NCBI RefSeq assembly: GCF_002915575.1
Contig: NZ_PQGD01000015.1
Span: forward strand, 62,001 to 126,000
Source: Superficieibacter electus
GTDB lineage: Bacteria; Pseudomonadota; Gammaproteobacteria; Enterobacterales; Enterobacteriaceae
Direction of reading: 5' to 3'
Length of the DNA stretch: 64,000 nt
A program made the translations under genes and the position numbers. The notes beneath the pieces are model-generated. The model saw nothing but the letters and a program-made list of their open reading frames with translations, ran no database searches and was not told where the DNA came from. Positions 8,942 through 16,934 of this stretch are shown here, one piece after another; position 1 is the stretch's first letter, and each line of letters begins with the position of its first letter.

Positions 8942-10342
8942 TTAGAAGTAGTATTTGAAACGAACACGCGCGCCGTAACGATCGTCGTCGCTGGAAATCT
9001 CTTCGCTGCTCTGGATTTTAGAGTAGTACGCCCCCAGATAGACATTGAAGTTCTGCATATCCATTACGTTCGGGATCAGGTAAGACGCATGAACGGTGTG
9101 GATGTCATAGGTGCCTTCATCATCGATCCAGCAGTCGTTATCGCAGACCACACCGTTGAAATCGTCGATTTTGTTATGCGCGTAGATATAACCCAGCTCG
9201 AAGTTTCTCCACAGGGCGTTGGTTGCCGCAGTGAAGTCTTGTTCGTTATCTGCATCCATATAGGCGGTATTCAGGTTGAATACAATACCGTTTTCCGGAT
9301 CGGATTTCAGGCCGTTCCAGGTCATGGTCAAACCGTAACCAGTACGACCGGACTGATCGACAAGATCGCCTTTTTTATCGTAATAGCCATAGGCGTTGTT
9401 AACCACGTTAGCTTCCATACCCGCCGAGAACGACAGTTCCGGCGTTGCGGCCCAGGAAACGACCGGACGCAGGTAAACGACATTTTTCTCTTTCGTCATT
9501 TCGCGGCCATGATAGGTGCGGCCATCCACACCCTGGATATTGCCGCTATCGGCATAAAGCGATGAACCATCTTCAATCAATGAGTTCAGCTCGAAGTACC
9601 AGTTATCGATCTGTTTGCTGATCAGGAAATTACCGCCCGCATCTGAACGACCACGGCCTTCTTTCATCATATAGATGTAGCCCTGACCATCGCTATAAAG
9701 ATCATTGGCGGTATTACCGGAATGCTCAACAAAGGTATCCTGGTTCAGCGGGAACATATCGAAGGCTTCGAAGCGGCCTACCTTCACTTTCCAGTCATTT
9801 GTCTCGCCAAAGTGGAAGTACGCATCATCAAGGAACATGGAGCCGTACATATCGGCCAGCGGCTGAATAGAGAAGCCAGCGAAACGGCCATCGTCCAGTG
9901 TACGCATGCCGTCGAAACCGATCAGGATACGACCGTCCATATCCCACTGTTCAGTAGTATGGTCTTCGTTAAGTTTGGTCAACGTACCGCGACGGCTCTC
10001 ACCGTCCATGTTGAATTCCACATCGCCGTAGATTTTGAGATCGCCATAACCGGTCAGCAACAGGTTAGGTGTAGAAGCGTTCTTTTTCGTTTCTTCTGCC
10101 GGGGTCTGCCCATTGACTGGCGTGTTACCCTGAGCGGCTTTGATTTCTTTAATTTCAGCAGCCTGTTTTACTTTTAACTGCTGAACCTGATTCTCGGCCT
10201 GGGCTGCACGATTTTCAGCGGCTTCCAGCCGTGCTTCCATTTGCTCTAAGCGCTGTTCCAGAGTCATACCCTGAGTTTTTGCAAACCCGGTGTTGGCAAC
10301 CATCAATAATCCTATTGTGATTGCAAGCGTTGTTTTCTTCAT
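8942..10342 (-). CDS. carbohydrate-specific outer-membrane porin with coiled-coil N terminus
   Basis: Outer-membrane channel expected to let oligosaccharides into the periplasm. The 466-residue precursor has a signal peptide (cleavage after GFA near residue 22). A heptad-rich coiled coil follows at about residues 28-62 (LEQRLEQMEARLEAAENR), as in ScrY/RafY-type glycoporins. The rest has beta-barrel composition with a terminal RFKYYF ending in Phe. The start at MKKTTLAI has an AAGGAA ribosome site; the longer frame adds only three residues. It is divergent from the GH4 gene and near an alpha-galactoside operon, so beta-glucosides or raffinose-type sugars are both plausible substrates. Confidence 0.85.
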   Translation of the reverse strand: MKKTTLAITIGLLMVANTGFAKTQGMTLEQRLEQMEARLEAAENRAAQAENQVQQLKVKQAAEIKEIKAAQGNTPVNGQTPAEETKKNASTPNLLLTGYGDLKIYGDVEFNMDGESRRGTLTKLNEDHTTEQWDMDGRILIGFDGMRTLDDGRFAGFSIQPLADMYGSMFLDDAYFHFGETNDWKVKVGRFEAFDMFPLNQDTFVEHSGNTANDLYSDGQGYIYMMKEGRGRSDAGGNFLISKQIDNWYFELNSLIEDGSSLYADSGNIQGVDGRTYHGREMTKEKNVVYLRPVVSWAATPELSFSAGMEANVVNNAYGYYDKKGDLVDQSGRTGYGLTMTWNGLKSDPENGIVFNLNTAYMDADNEQDFTAATNALWRNFELGYIYAHNKIDDFNGVVCDNDCWIDDEGTYDIHTVHASYLIPNVMDMQNFNVYLGAYYSKIQSSEEISSDDDRYGARVRFKYYF

Positions 10343-10790
10343 TATTACCATTCCTTTTCAATGATCCATTAATTCTTAATATCTATGCTGAAGTAGAACA
10401 TATATTTCTGGTGAATATTATTTTTATAATTTACCCACATTCCTGAAATCACAGCTACGGCACTGTAAAGGCAAACTCTTTTATAAAATAAAATGTGTAA
10501 CCAACGCAGGCCCGTGCAGAGTATTATCAAGGTCTCCCCAAGTAAATATTGATAAATACAATAACGTGAGCAACGTAACATTATTTAACGAAAATAAATT
10601 GAACTATAAATATAAGATATCAATCGCATCAAATTAATTATTTTGTGAATGTAATAAAATTTAACCTGCGGTATTTCCTGCATTTTTCCCTCTCTTAAAA
10701 TTTGTGAGCTAGCTCGCTATTTCACTGGGAATGGATTGCTATATTTTTCCCGCATCTGGCATATGCCAGTTAAAATAAGGGTGAGTCTAC
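10343..10790. other. divergent control region of porin and GH4 genes
   Basis: A 448-bp AT-rich intergenic stretch with no convincing gene; a 70-codon frame at 10369-10581 lacks a ribosome site. It holds the CRP-type promoter described separately. A second half site, TTTTGTGAATG, near 10641 could serve the porin side. Confidence 0.6.
10703..10752 (+). promoter_or_regulatory. class II CRP-type promoter of the GH4 gene
   Basis: TGTGAGCTAGCTCGCT at 10703-10718 is a CRP-like site with the standard spacer. A -10 element TATATT lies at 10740-10745. The site centre falls about 41.5 bp before the start predicted from this -10 box (near 10752), the exact class II geometry, and no good -35 box is present. 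It lies 39 bp upstream of the ATG. Confidence 0.65.
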
Positions 10791-12101
10791 ATGAAAAAGT
10801 TGAAAGTCGTGACGATTGGCGGTGGTTCGGGCTATACCCCTGAATTGATCGATGGTTTTATCAAACGGCACGCCGATCTTCCCGTTACAGAATACTGGTT
10901 GGTCGATATTGAAGCAGGACGCGAAAAGCTGGAAATCGTCGGCCAACTGGCGCAAAGAATGGTCAAAAAAGCCGGTATTCCTATGACGGTACACTTGACG
11001 ACCGATCGGCGGGAAGCGCTTAAAGATGCAGATTTTGTCACCACCCAGATCCGTGTGGGTCAGTTAGCGGCTCGCATCAATGATGAAAAAATCCCGTTGA
11101 AATACGGCGTTCTGGGTCAGGAAACAACCGGACCAGGCGGCTTCATGAAGGCTCAGCGCACTATTCCGGTACTGCTAGACATTTGTAAGGATATGGAAGA
11201 ACTATGCCCTGACGCCTGGATGATCAACTTCACCAATCCGGCGGGCATCGTGACGGAAGCCATCGCGAAATATAGCCCCATCAAGTCGCTGGGGATCTGT
11301 AGCGGGGCGAATAACATGATGATGGATGTCGCCAAAGCTTACGGCGTTGAACGCAGTGCGGTGACTGCTCGCATAATGGGCCTGAATCATCTTATTTTTG
11401 CCGATCGCATTCTCCTGAACGGTAACGATACGACCGCCGATTTCATTGAGAAACTGGCCCAGGGTACAGGCACTAATAAACTGAAAAACGTGCCGGATAT
11501 TGGCCTGTCGCCCGACTTTATTCGCGCACTGAAGCTCTATCCGCTCTCCTACCTGAAGTATTTTTACCTGAACCGGGAAATGGTCGAGCATGAGCTGGAA
11601 GATCAGAAAAACGGCGGTACGCGCGGCGAGCGCTCGCTGGAAATAGAGCATGCTTTACTGGAGTTGTACAAAAACCCGGAACTGTGCGAAAAGCCAGCGG
11701 AGCTTTCCAGCCGTGGCGGCGCGTTGTATTCCGACACCGCGTGCTCAATCATCAGCTCAATCTATAACAACAAACATGAAGTCCATGTGGTTAACGTGCC
11801 GAACCAGGGAACGACGCCCGATCTGCCTGATGACGCGGTGATTGAGACCAACGCAGTAATTGACAAGCTGGGTGCCCACCCCCTGGCGTATGGTCGTCTG
11901 CCCGTACGTATTCGTGGATTGATTCAAAGTGTAAAAGCGTTTGAAGAGTTAACGGTTGAGGCGGCAGTGACTGGTAATACTGATGCCGCGCTGCTGGCGC
12001 TGGTAAATCATCCGCTGGTACCTTCGGTTGACATTGCGCGGCACATTCTTAACGACTATCTGGCGGCGAACCGTGATTTTCTGCCGCAATATGCTTTCTG
12101 A
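10791..12101 (+). CDS. GH4 family 6-phospho-beta-glucosidase-like enzyme
   Basis: NAD- and metal-dependent glycosidase (family GH4) likely to hydrolyse a phosphorylated disaccharide after PTS uptake. The 436 residues show the NAD-binding loop TIGGGSGYTPELIDGF at the N terminus, the GQETTGPGGFMKA segment near residue 109, the metal ligands Cys170 in GICSGANN and His200 in GLNHLIF, and INFTNPAG near 145. The Asn-x-Pro that usually follows the metal Cys in phospho-beta-glucosidases is replaced by Ser-Gly-Ala, which may shift substrate preference. It is first in an operon with two cellobiose-type EIIC genes. Confidence 0.88.
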   Translation: MKKLKVVTIGGGSGYTPELIDGFIKRHADLPVTEYWLVDIEAGREKLEIVGQLAQRMVKKAGIPMTVHLTTDRREALKDADFVTTQIRVGQLAARINDEKIPLKYGVLGQETTGPGGFMKAQRTIPVLLDICKDMEELCPDAWMINFTNPAGIVTEAIAKYSPIKSLGICSGANNMMMDVAKAYGVERSAVTARIMGLNHLIFADRILLNGNDTTADFIEKLAQGTGTNKLKNVPDIGLSPDFIRALKLYPLSYLKYFYLNREMVEHELEDQKNGGTRGERSLEIEHALLELYKNPELCEKPAELSSRGGALYSDTACSIISSIYNNKHEVHVVNVPNQGTTPDLPDDAVIETNAVIDKLGAHPLAYGRLPVRIRGLIQSVKAFEELTVEAAVTGNTDAALLALVNHPLVPSVDIARHILNDYLAANRDFLPQYAF

Positions 12102-12137
12102 ATTGATCGCAAATTGTCTCAGTAAAGGGATTTTTTT

Positions 12138-13388
12138 ATGCAAGACTTTCTGGAAAACAAGCTACTCCCCATCTTAATGAGGATAGGTAATAACGTCATT
12201 CTGGTCGCAGTACGCGATGGGATTTCATTTACGCTGCCTTTTATTATCGCAGGCAGCGTATTTCTGATTATTGCCAACCTGCCCATTCCCGGATGGAGCG
12301 AGTTTCTTGGCCCGTATGCCGAAATGCTAAGCGTCCCGGTGCAGGCCACGTTTGGTGCGATTGGTTTGATTGCGGCGATTGGTATCAGCTATAACCTGGC
12401 AAAACGCTATAATCTGGACTGCCTGAGCTGCTGCTGTATTACCGTCGCAGTCTTCCTGCTCGCCCAGCTCGACGATGCTCATAAAATCAACGTTAACAAT
12501 TTTGGTGCCGCAGGGTTGTTTTCGGCGATTATTCTTTCGGTCATCACCGTCTATATCGTCCGCTTTTTCGTGGAAAAGAAGATTTATATCCGCCTGCCAG
12601 ACAGCGTGCCTCCGGCGGTACTTCAGTCTTTTATCAGCCTGGCTCCAGCGATGGCCTGCCTGACGTTGATATGGCTGATTCGGGTGGTACTCAATTTTGA
12701 TATCAATGCATTTTTCACATTGATCTTAAGTCCGCTGGTAATGGGCCTGGATACGCTACCGGGGATACTCATTCTGGTGGCGCTGATATCATTACTCTGG
12801 AGCTGTGGCATTCACGGGACTAACGTTCTTTCCGGCATTACCAGCCCGATATTTCTTAAGTTCATTGCTGAGAATACCGAGGCCTATTTGCAACACCAGC
12901 CGGTACCGCACATCACCGCTGAAGGGTTTTATAACTTCTTCATTTGTACGGGGGGTTCGGGCGCAACGATGGGACTGGTACTGGCAATGTTGCTGTCCAA
13001 AAGCCGCTACTATAAATCCCTGGGGCGTATCTCCATTGGTCCGGCTATCTTTTGCATTAACGAACCGGTGATTTTTGGTGTTCCAATGGTCTTCAACCCG
13101 GTAATGATGCTGCCGTTAATCCTGACGCCAATGGTCATTTGCACCTGCTCATATCTGCTGATGCAGTTTGGCATTATTGGTCGGCCGGTGTTCCAGATCC
13201 CCTGGACCATGCCACCCATACTTAATGGTTACTTCGCCACCGGCGGCAATATTCCGGCTGCCATATGGTCTGGTTGTATGGTGATTATCTCAACGGTCAT
13301 GTACTACCCCTTCTTCCGCATTCTCGAGCGTAAGCAACTGGCTACAGAAAAAGAGGAGGCTGCGGCCGCACTTACTGCTGAGGCGTAA
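12138..13388 (+). CDS. cellobiose/chitobiose-family PTS EIIC, copy 1
   Basis: Integral membrane sugar channel of the lactose/cellobiose PTS family, 416 residues with about ten hydrophobic segments. Family landmarks are the ARDG-like AVRDGISFTLPFIIAGS near residue 24, the PPAVLQSFISLAP segment near 157 and the substrate region CINEPVIFGVPMVFNP near 306. It lacks fused EIIA or EIIB domains and none is encoded nearby, so it must borrow them from elsewhere. It is about three-quarters identical by eye to the next gene, a tandem duplicate. The start has an AAAGGGA element. Confidence 0.9.
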   Translation: MQDFLENKLLPILMRIGNNVILVAVRDGISFTLPFIIAGSVFLIIANLPIPGWSEFLGPYAEMLSVPVQATFGAIGLIAAIGISYNLAKRYNLDCLSCCCITVAVFLLAQLDDAHKINVNNFGAAGLFSAIILSVITVYIVRFFVEKKIYIRLPDSVPPAVLQSFISLAPAMACLTLIWLIRVVLNFDINAFFTLILSPLVMGLDTLPGILILVALISLLWSCGIHGTNVLSGITSPIFLKFIAENTEAYLQHQPVPHITAEGFYNFFICTGGSGATMGLVLAMLLSKSRYYKSLGRISIGPAIFCINEPVIFGVPMVFNPVMMLPLILTPMVICTCSYLLMQFGIIGRPVFQIPWTMPPILNGYFATGGNIPAAIWSGCMVIISTVMYYPFFRILERKQLATEKEEAAAALTAEA

Positions 13389-13395
13389 GTCATTA

Positions 13396-13417
13396 ACGGG
13401 AGGATTTATCCTCCCGT
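13396..13417 (+). terminator. hairpin between the two EIIC genes
   Basis: ACGGGAGGAT and ATCCTCCCGT form a perfect 10-bp stem with a 2-base loop. Only a short T-containing tail follows, so it may be a partial terminator or mRNA stability element that lowers expression of the second EIIC. Confidence 0.65.
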
Positions 13418-13543
13418 TGTCTGTCTGGCGTCGTTTACACGACGTAGCCCATTTGCTGCTACGCCTGACCAGGAATAAAGCTGTACCTGCCCCGATCGAC
13501 GCTTGCGTGAGTTGTCACACGACGTAACTAAAGGGATATTTAT

Positions 13544-14782
13544 ATGCAAGATTTTCTGGAAAACAAAATACTACCCATTTTTATAAAAATTGGTAACAAC
13601 GTCATCCTGGTTGCTGTACGTGATGGGGTTGCATTCACCATGCCATGCATTCTCGTCGGCAGTCTTTTTCTTATTATTGCTAATTTACCTATCTCCGGAT
13701 GGAATGAGTTTCTGGGCAGCTATGCTGAGATAATCAGTGTCCCGGTGCAGGCAACCTTTGGCAGTATAGGTCTGGTTTCAGCTATTGGCATCAGCGTCAG
13801 CCTTGCACGGCATTACAAACTGGATGGTCTAAGCTGTAGCTGTATTACCGTAGTGGTTTTTATCCTCGCTCAGGTCGATGATAATCATAAGGTAAATGTC
13901 GATAACTTTGGCGCAACCGGATTGTTTTCAGCGATTGTGCTAGCCATTGCGACGGTTTATATCGTCCGTTTTTTCATCGTTCATAAGATTTATATTCGGC
14001 TGCCCGATAGTGTGCCTCCGGCCGTACTGCAATCTTTTATTAGTCTCGCCCCGGCAATGGTCTGTCTGACGCTTATATGGCTGGTACGTATCGTCCTGAA
14101 CTTTGATCTCAACGCGTTCTTCACGATGATATTTAGCCCGTTAGTCATCGGCCTTGATACCTTACCCGGCATCTTAACCCTGATAGCGTTGATTTCGCTG
14201 TTGTGGGGTTGCGGTATTCACTCCAATCTCTTTTCCGGCATAACCACGCCGATTTTCCTGAAGTTTATCGTCGAAAATACCGAGGCGTATCTTAATCATC
14301 AACCGATTCCGCATATCACCGCCGAGTTTTATATCTCCTTTATCAGCATCGGTGGGACGGGCGCAACGCTGGGTCTGGTACTGGCGATGCTGACGTCAAA
14401 AAGCCGTTATTATAAATCGCTTGGCAAACTGTCCATTGGCCCCGCCATCTTTTGCATTAACGAGCCAGTAGTCTTCGGTGTACCGATGGTGTTTAACCCG
14501 GTGATGATGTTGCCGTTGATTATTGCTCCCATTGTAATTTGTACCGGTTCGTATCTGTTAATGCAGTTTGACATTATCGGTCGTGCCGTATTCCAGGTTC
14601 CATGGACCATGCCGCCCATTTTGAACGCCTATTTTGCTACGGGAGGTAACATCCCGGCAGCGATCTGGTCGGCCTGTATGATTGTTATTTCGATGGCAGT
14701 GTACTACCCCTTCTTTCGCGTGATGGAGCGCAAACAACTGGCAAAAGAGCGTGAGGAAGAAGCGCTTAAGGCCAGCGCCTGA
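13544..14782 (+). CDS. cellobiose/chitobiose-family PTS EIIC, copy 2
   Basis: Second member of the tandem pair, 412 residues, with the same N terminus (MQDFLENK), the same RLPDSVPPAVLQSF segment and the same CINEPVVFGVPMVFNP substrate region. It differs from copy 1 mainly at the GIHSNLFSG loop (GIHGTNVLSG in copy 1) and in the following ITAEFYISF segment, both near the predicted sugar site. This may mean a different substrate rather than simple gene dosage. An AAAGGGATAT element precedes the ATG. A 155-bp spacer with a hairpin separates it from copy 1. Confidence 0.9.
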   Translation: MQDFLENKILPIFIKIGNNVILVAVRDGVAFTMPCILVGSLFLIIANLPISGWNEFLGSYAEIISVPVQATFGSIGLVSAIGISVSLARHYKLDGLSCSCITVVVFILAQVDDNHKVNVDNFGATGLFSAIVLAIATVYIVRFFIVHKIYIRLPDSVPPAVLQSFISLAPAMVCLTLIWLVRIVLNFDLNAFFTMIFSPLVIGLDTLPGILTLIALISLLWGCGIHSNLFSGITTPIFLKFIVENTEAYLNHQPIPHITAEFYISFISIGGTGATLGLVLAMLTSKSRYYKSLGKLSIGPAIFCINEPVVFGVPMVFNPVMMLPLIIAPIVICTGSYLLMQFDIIGRAVFQVPWTMPPILNAYFATGGNIPAAIWSACMIVISMAVYYPFFRVMERKQLAKEREEEALKASA

Positions 14783-14788
14783 CGCCAC

Positions 14789-14815
14789 TGCCCGACAGCG
14801 TATGCTTGTCGGGCA
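14789..14815 (+). terminator. hairpin after the second EIIC gene
   Basis: TGCCCGACA and TGTCGGGCA form a perfect 9-bp stem with a 9-base loop. There is no T run, so termination would be weak or factor-assisted. Confidence 0.5.
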
Positions 14816-14864
14816 AGCGATCCCTGTTAAACTATTTGCCCGTACTCACTACAGACATGCCGAC

Positions 14865-15593
14865 ATGGCCGCTCGCTATATTCAAATAAAAAATGCAATT
14901 AAAAAACAGATCCTCAGTAATACCTGGCAGGTGGGCGAAAAAATCCCGTCAGAACGCGAGCTAGCGGCAGAGCACGGTGTTACCAGAGTTACGCTGCAAA
15001 AAGCGATGCATATGCTTGAGCAGGAAGGGTTAATTGAACGAATCCACGGCAAAGGCATGTTCGTTACCCGGGCAATTGAAGACGATGTTTTCATGCTCAA
15101 CGATGGTACCAGCGATTCCGTACAGGGGTTCTCCCGCGAATTTCGTGAGCAGGCGAAAATTTCCAGCCGCCTGATTTGCCACCAGCTTTTACCTGCGGAT
15201 AAAACCGTTTCCCGGCATCTGGAAATCAACGAGGGCGAACCGGTACATTTTATTCGTCGCGTACGCTTGATTGATGGCGAACCGGTTTTAGTTGAGGACT
15301 CATGGATTAACCGTAGCGTTATCCCGGTTATCCCTTCAAAAATCCTCGAGGAAGGATCGCTTTATGAATATATTGAACACACCACCAGTAAAAAAATAAA
15401 ATTTTATAGTTCGGTTATCGAAGGCGATCTGTTTGGCGATGAACTGGCGGGGCTGCTTTCTATTCAACCTGGCCGCCCGATGTTAAAGGTCTCCGGCGTG
15501 ACTAAACTCGAAGATGGTACGGCCTTTAACTACTCTTTTAGTTATAACCGGGCTGATAAGTTTAAAATTAAAAACAACTGGGTAGGAAAATAA
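14865..15593 (+). CDS. GntR-family regulator with UTRA sensor domain
   Basis: Probable local repressor of the beta-glucoside genes. The 242 residues comprise a winged helix-turn-helix (about residues 5-70, with KIPSERELAAEHGVTRVTLQKAMHML) and a UTRA ligand domain (about 90-235, including EGEPVHFIRRVRLIDGEPVLVEDSW), which in relatives such as TreR binds a sugar phosphate. The start at 14865 is preferred because the longer frame would run back into the EIIC gene and adds residues with no family similarity; no clear ribosome site is visible. It follows the EIIC genes on the same strand. Confidence 0.88.
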   Translation: MAARYIQIKNAIKKQILSNTWQVGEKIPSERELAAEHGVTRVTLQKAMHMLEQEGLIERIHGKGMFVTRAIEDDVFMLNDGTSDSVQGFSREFREQAKISSRLICHQLLPADKTVSRHLEINEGEPVHFIRRVRLIDGEPVLVEDSWINRSVIPVIPSKILEEGSLYEYIEHTTSKKIKFYSSVIEGDLFGDELAGLLSIQPGRPMLKVSGVTKLEDGTAFNYSFSYNRADKFKIKNNWVGK

Positions 15594-15599
15594 CCGGCC

Positions 15600-15615
15600 G
15601 GCAGCCGTCGCTGCC
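15600..15615. terminator. possible shared terminator hairpin
   Basis: GGCAGC-CGTC-GCTGCC between the convergent regulator and symporter genes. The stem is short and lacks a T run, so this is a weak call. Confidence 0.35.
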
Positions 15616-15630
15616 AGACGGGTACGGCTA

Positions 15631-16893
15631 TTAATGGGCTACACAGCTGTTCACAGGGTTCATCAGCGGCTTACCGGATAAGGTAAACGCCGACAGCACC
15701 GTCATTGCCAGCACAAAGCAGCCAAGGATCATATAAGTATCCTGGAAGCCAATCCGGTCATACATATTACCTGCGAACGCCGACAGGAAAATGGCCGCCA
15801 TCTGCTTGGCAAACTGGAAGCCAATCAGATAAATCGTCGCGGAAAGACGAGTATCAAAAACAGCTGTAATATATTTGAATACGCCCACCAGCAGGAACGG
15901 CACCTCCAGCGCATGCAGCATCTTCAGGGCCACGACCTCCATTGCCGTGGTGGCAAATGACGAACCCACAATACGCACCGTCATAATGAGACCCGCAATC
16001 AGCAGCGTATTTTTCGCCCCGATGCGGTTAATGATCCACGGCGAGCAGAACATAATCACCGCATTGCAAATCTCACCCGCTGTGGTAGCAAAACCGAAAG
16101 CGCGAGTGCCCGCTTCAGGGGTAGCAAAAAAGGATTTAAAAAACGTCGCGAATTGCTGGTCGAAAACGTCATAAACACAGGCGACGCCAATAACATACAG
16201 GACCAGCATCCACATTTTACACTGGCGAAACAAATTAAAGACCATCCTGGCGTTGATTTGCGGCTGGTTAGCCCCGAGGGCATCCATCACCTGCGCAGTC
16301 TGATTCTGCTGCGGTTTCGCCATCAGCAATAATAGCATCAGCAAAATAGCTGCCACCGACCCCATCCAGAATACCCATTCAGGATTGACGCTGAACAGCA
16401 TGCCTGCCGTGGAGGCGCACAAACCCCAGCCCAGACAACCAAACATCCGCGCCTTGCCGTATTCAAAGTAGCTATTGCGGCTCATCCGCTCCACGTAGGC
16501 TTCCATAGCGCCGGCACCCGCCGAGAAAACAAACCCGATATAGACGCCTCCGGCCAGCGCGCCGAGCCAGATATTGGTTTTCAGTAGCGGCGCGAACACG
16601 TAGAGGAAAAAAGGCGCAAACAGGAAAAGCGCAACCGCGATCACCCACAGCAGGTTCTTTTTCAGTCCCAGCCTGTCAGAAATCACTCCAAGCACCGGTT
16701 GAAAGCTAATGGCAAACAGGGAGACGCAGGAGAAAACAATCCCGGTCTCCGTTTTGGTCAGGCCGATAATGTCGGACAGCCAGATGGGTAGAAATGGAAA
16801 ACAGGTGGCCATAATAAAAAAGTAGAGAAAAACAAACAGACCAAAAATCCAGAAATTTGGATTATTTTTATGGGTACAGGCAATCGTATTCAT
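15631..16893 (-). CDS. rafB: LacY/RafB-family oligosaccharide:proton symporter
   Basis: Twelve-helix inner-membrane transporter of the oligosaccharide:H+ symporter family, 420 residues. The residues known from LacY to bind sugar or carry protons are present in context: Glu and Arg in EAYVERMSR...FEYGKARMFGC (the Glu126/Arg144 region), Glu in GTRAFGFATTAGE, Arg in IINRIGAKNTLLIAG, and His/Glu in MLHALEVPFLLVG (the His322/Glu325 region). It is last in the alpha-galactoside operon, so raffinose or melibiose is the likely cargo. The operon thus carries two importers. Confidence 0.92.
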   Translation of the reverse strand: MNTIACTHKNNPNFWIFGLFVFLYFFIMATCFPFLPIWLSDIIGLTKTETGIVFSCVSLFAISFQPVLGVISDRLGLKKNLLWVIAVALFLFAPFFLYVFAPLLKTNIWLGALAGGVYIGFVFSAGAGAMEAYVERMSRNSYFEYGKARMFGCLGWGLCASTAGMLFSVNPEWVFWMGSVAAILLMLLLLMAKPQQNQTAQVMDALGANQPQINARMVFNLFRQCKMWMLVLYVIGVACVYDVFDQQFATFFKSFFATPEAGTRAFGFATTAGEICNAVIMFCSPWIINRIGAKNTLLIAGLIMTVRIVGSSFATTAMEVVALKMLHALEVPFLLVGVFKYITAVFDTRLSATIYLIGFQFAKQMAAIFLSAFAGNMYDRIGFQDTYMILGCFVLAMTVLSAFTLSGKPLMNPVNSCVAH

Positions 16894-16934
16894 TTTTATT
16901 CCTTATCTGTGGGCCGCCTGCGCGGCCCCGCTGA

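Noticed and set aside
10369-10581. 70-codon minus-strand frame upstream of the porin gene
   Set aside because: No ribosome site, biased composition, and it lies in the control region of the divergent genes.
14751-14864. Extended N terminus of the GntR regulator
   Set aside because: It would overlap the EIIC gene and a hairpin, and the extra 38 residues lack similarity to GntR proteins.
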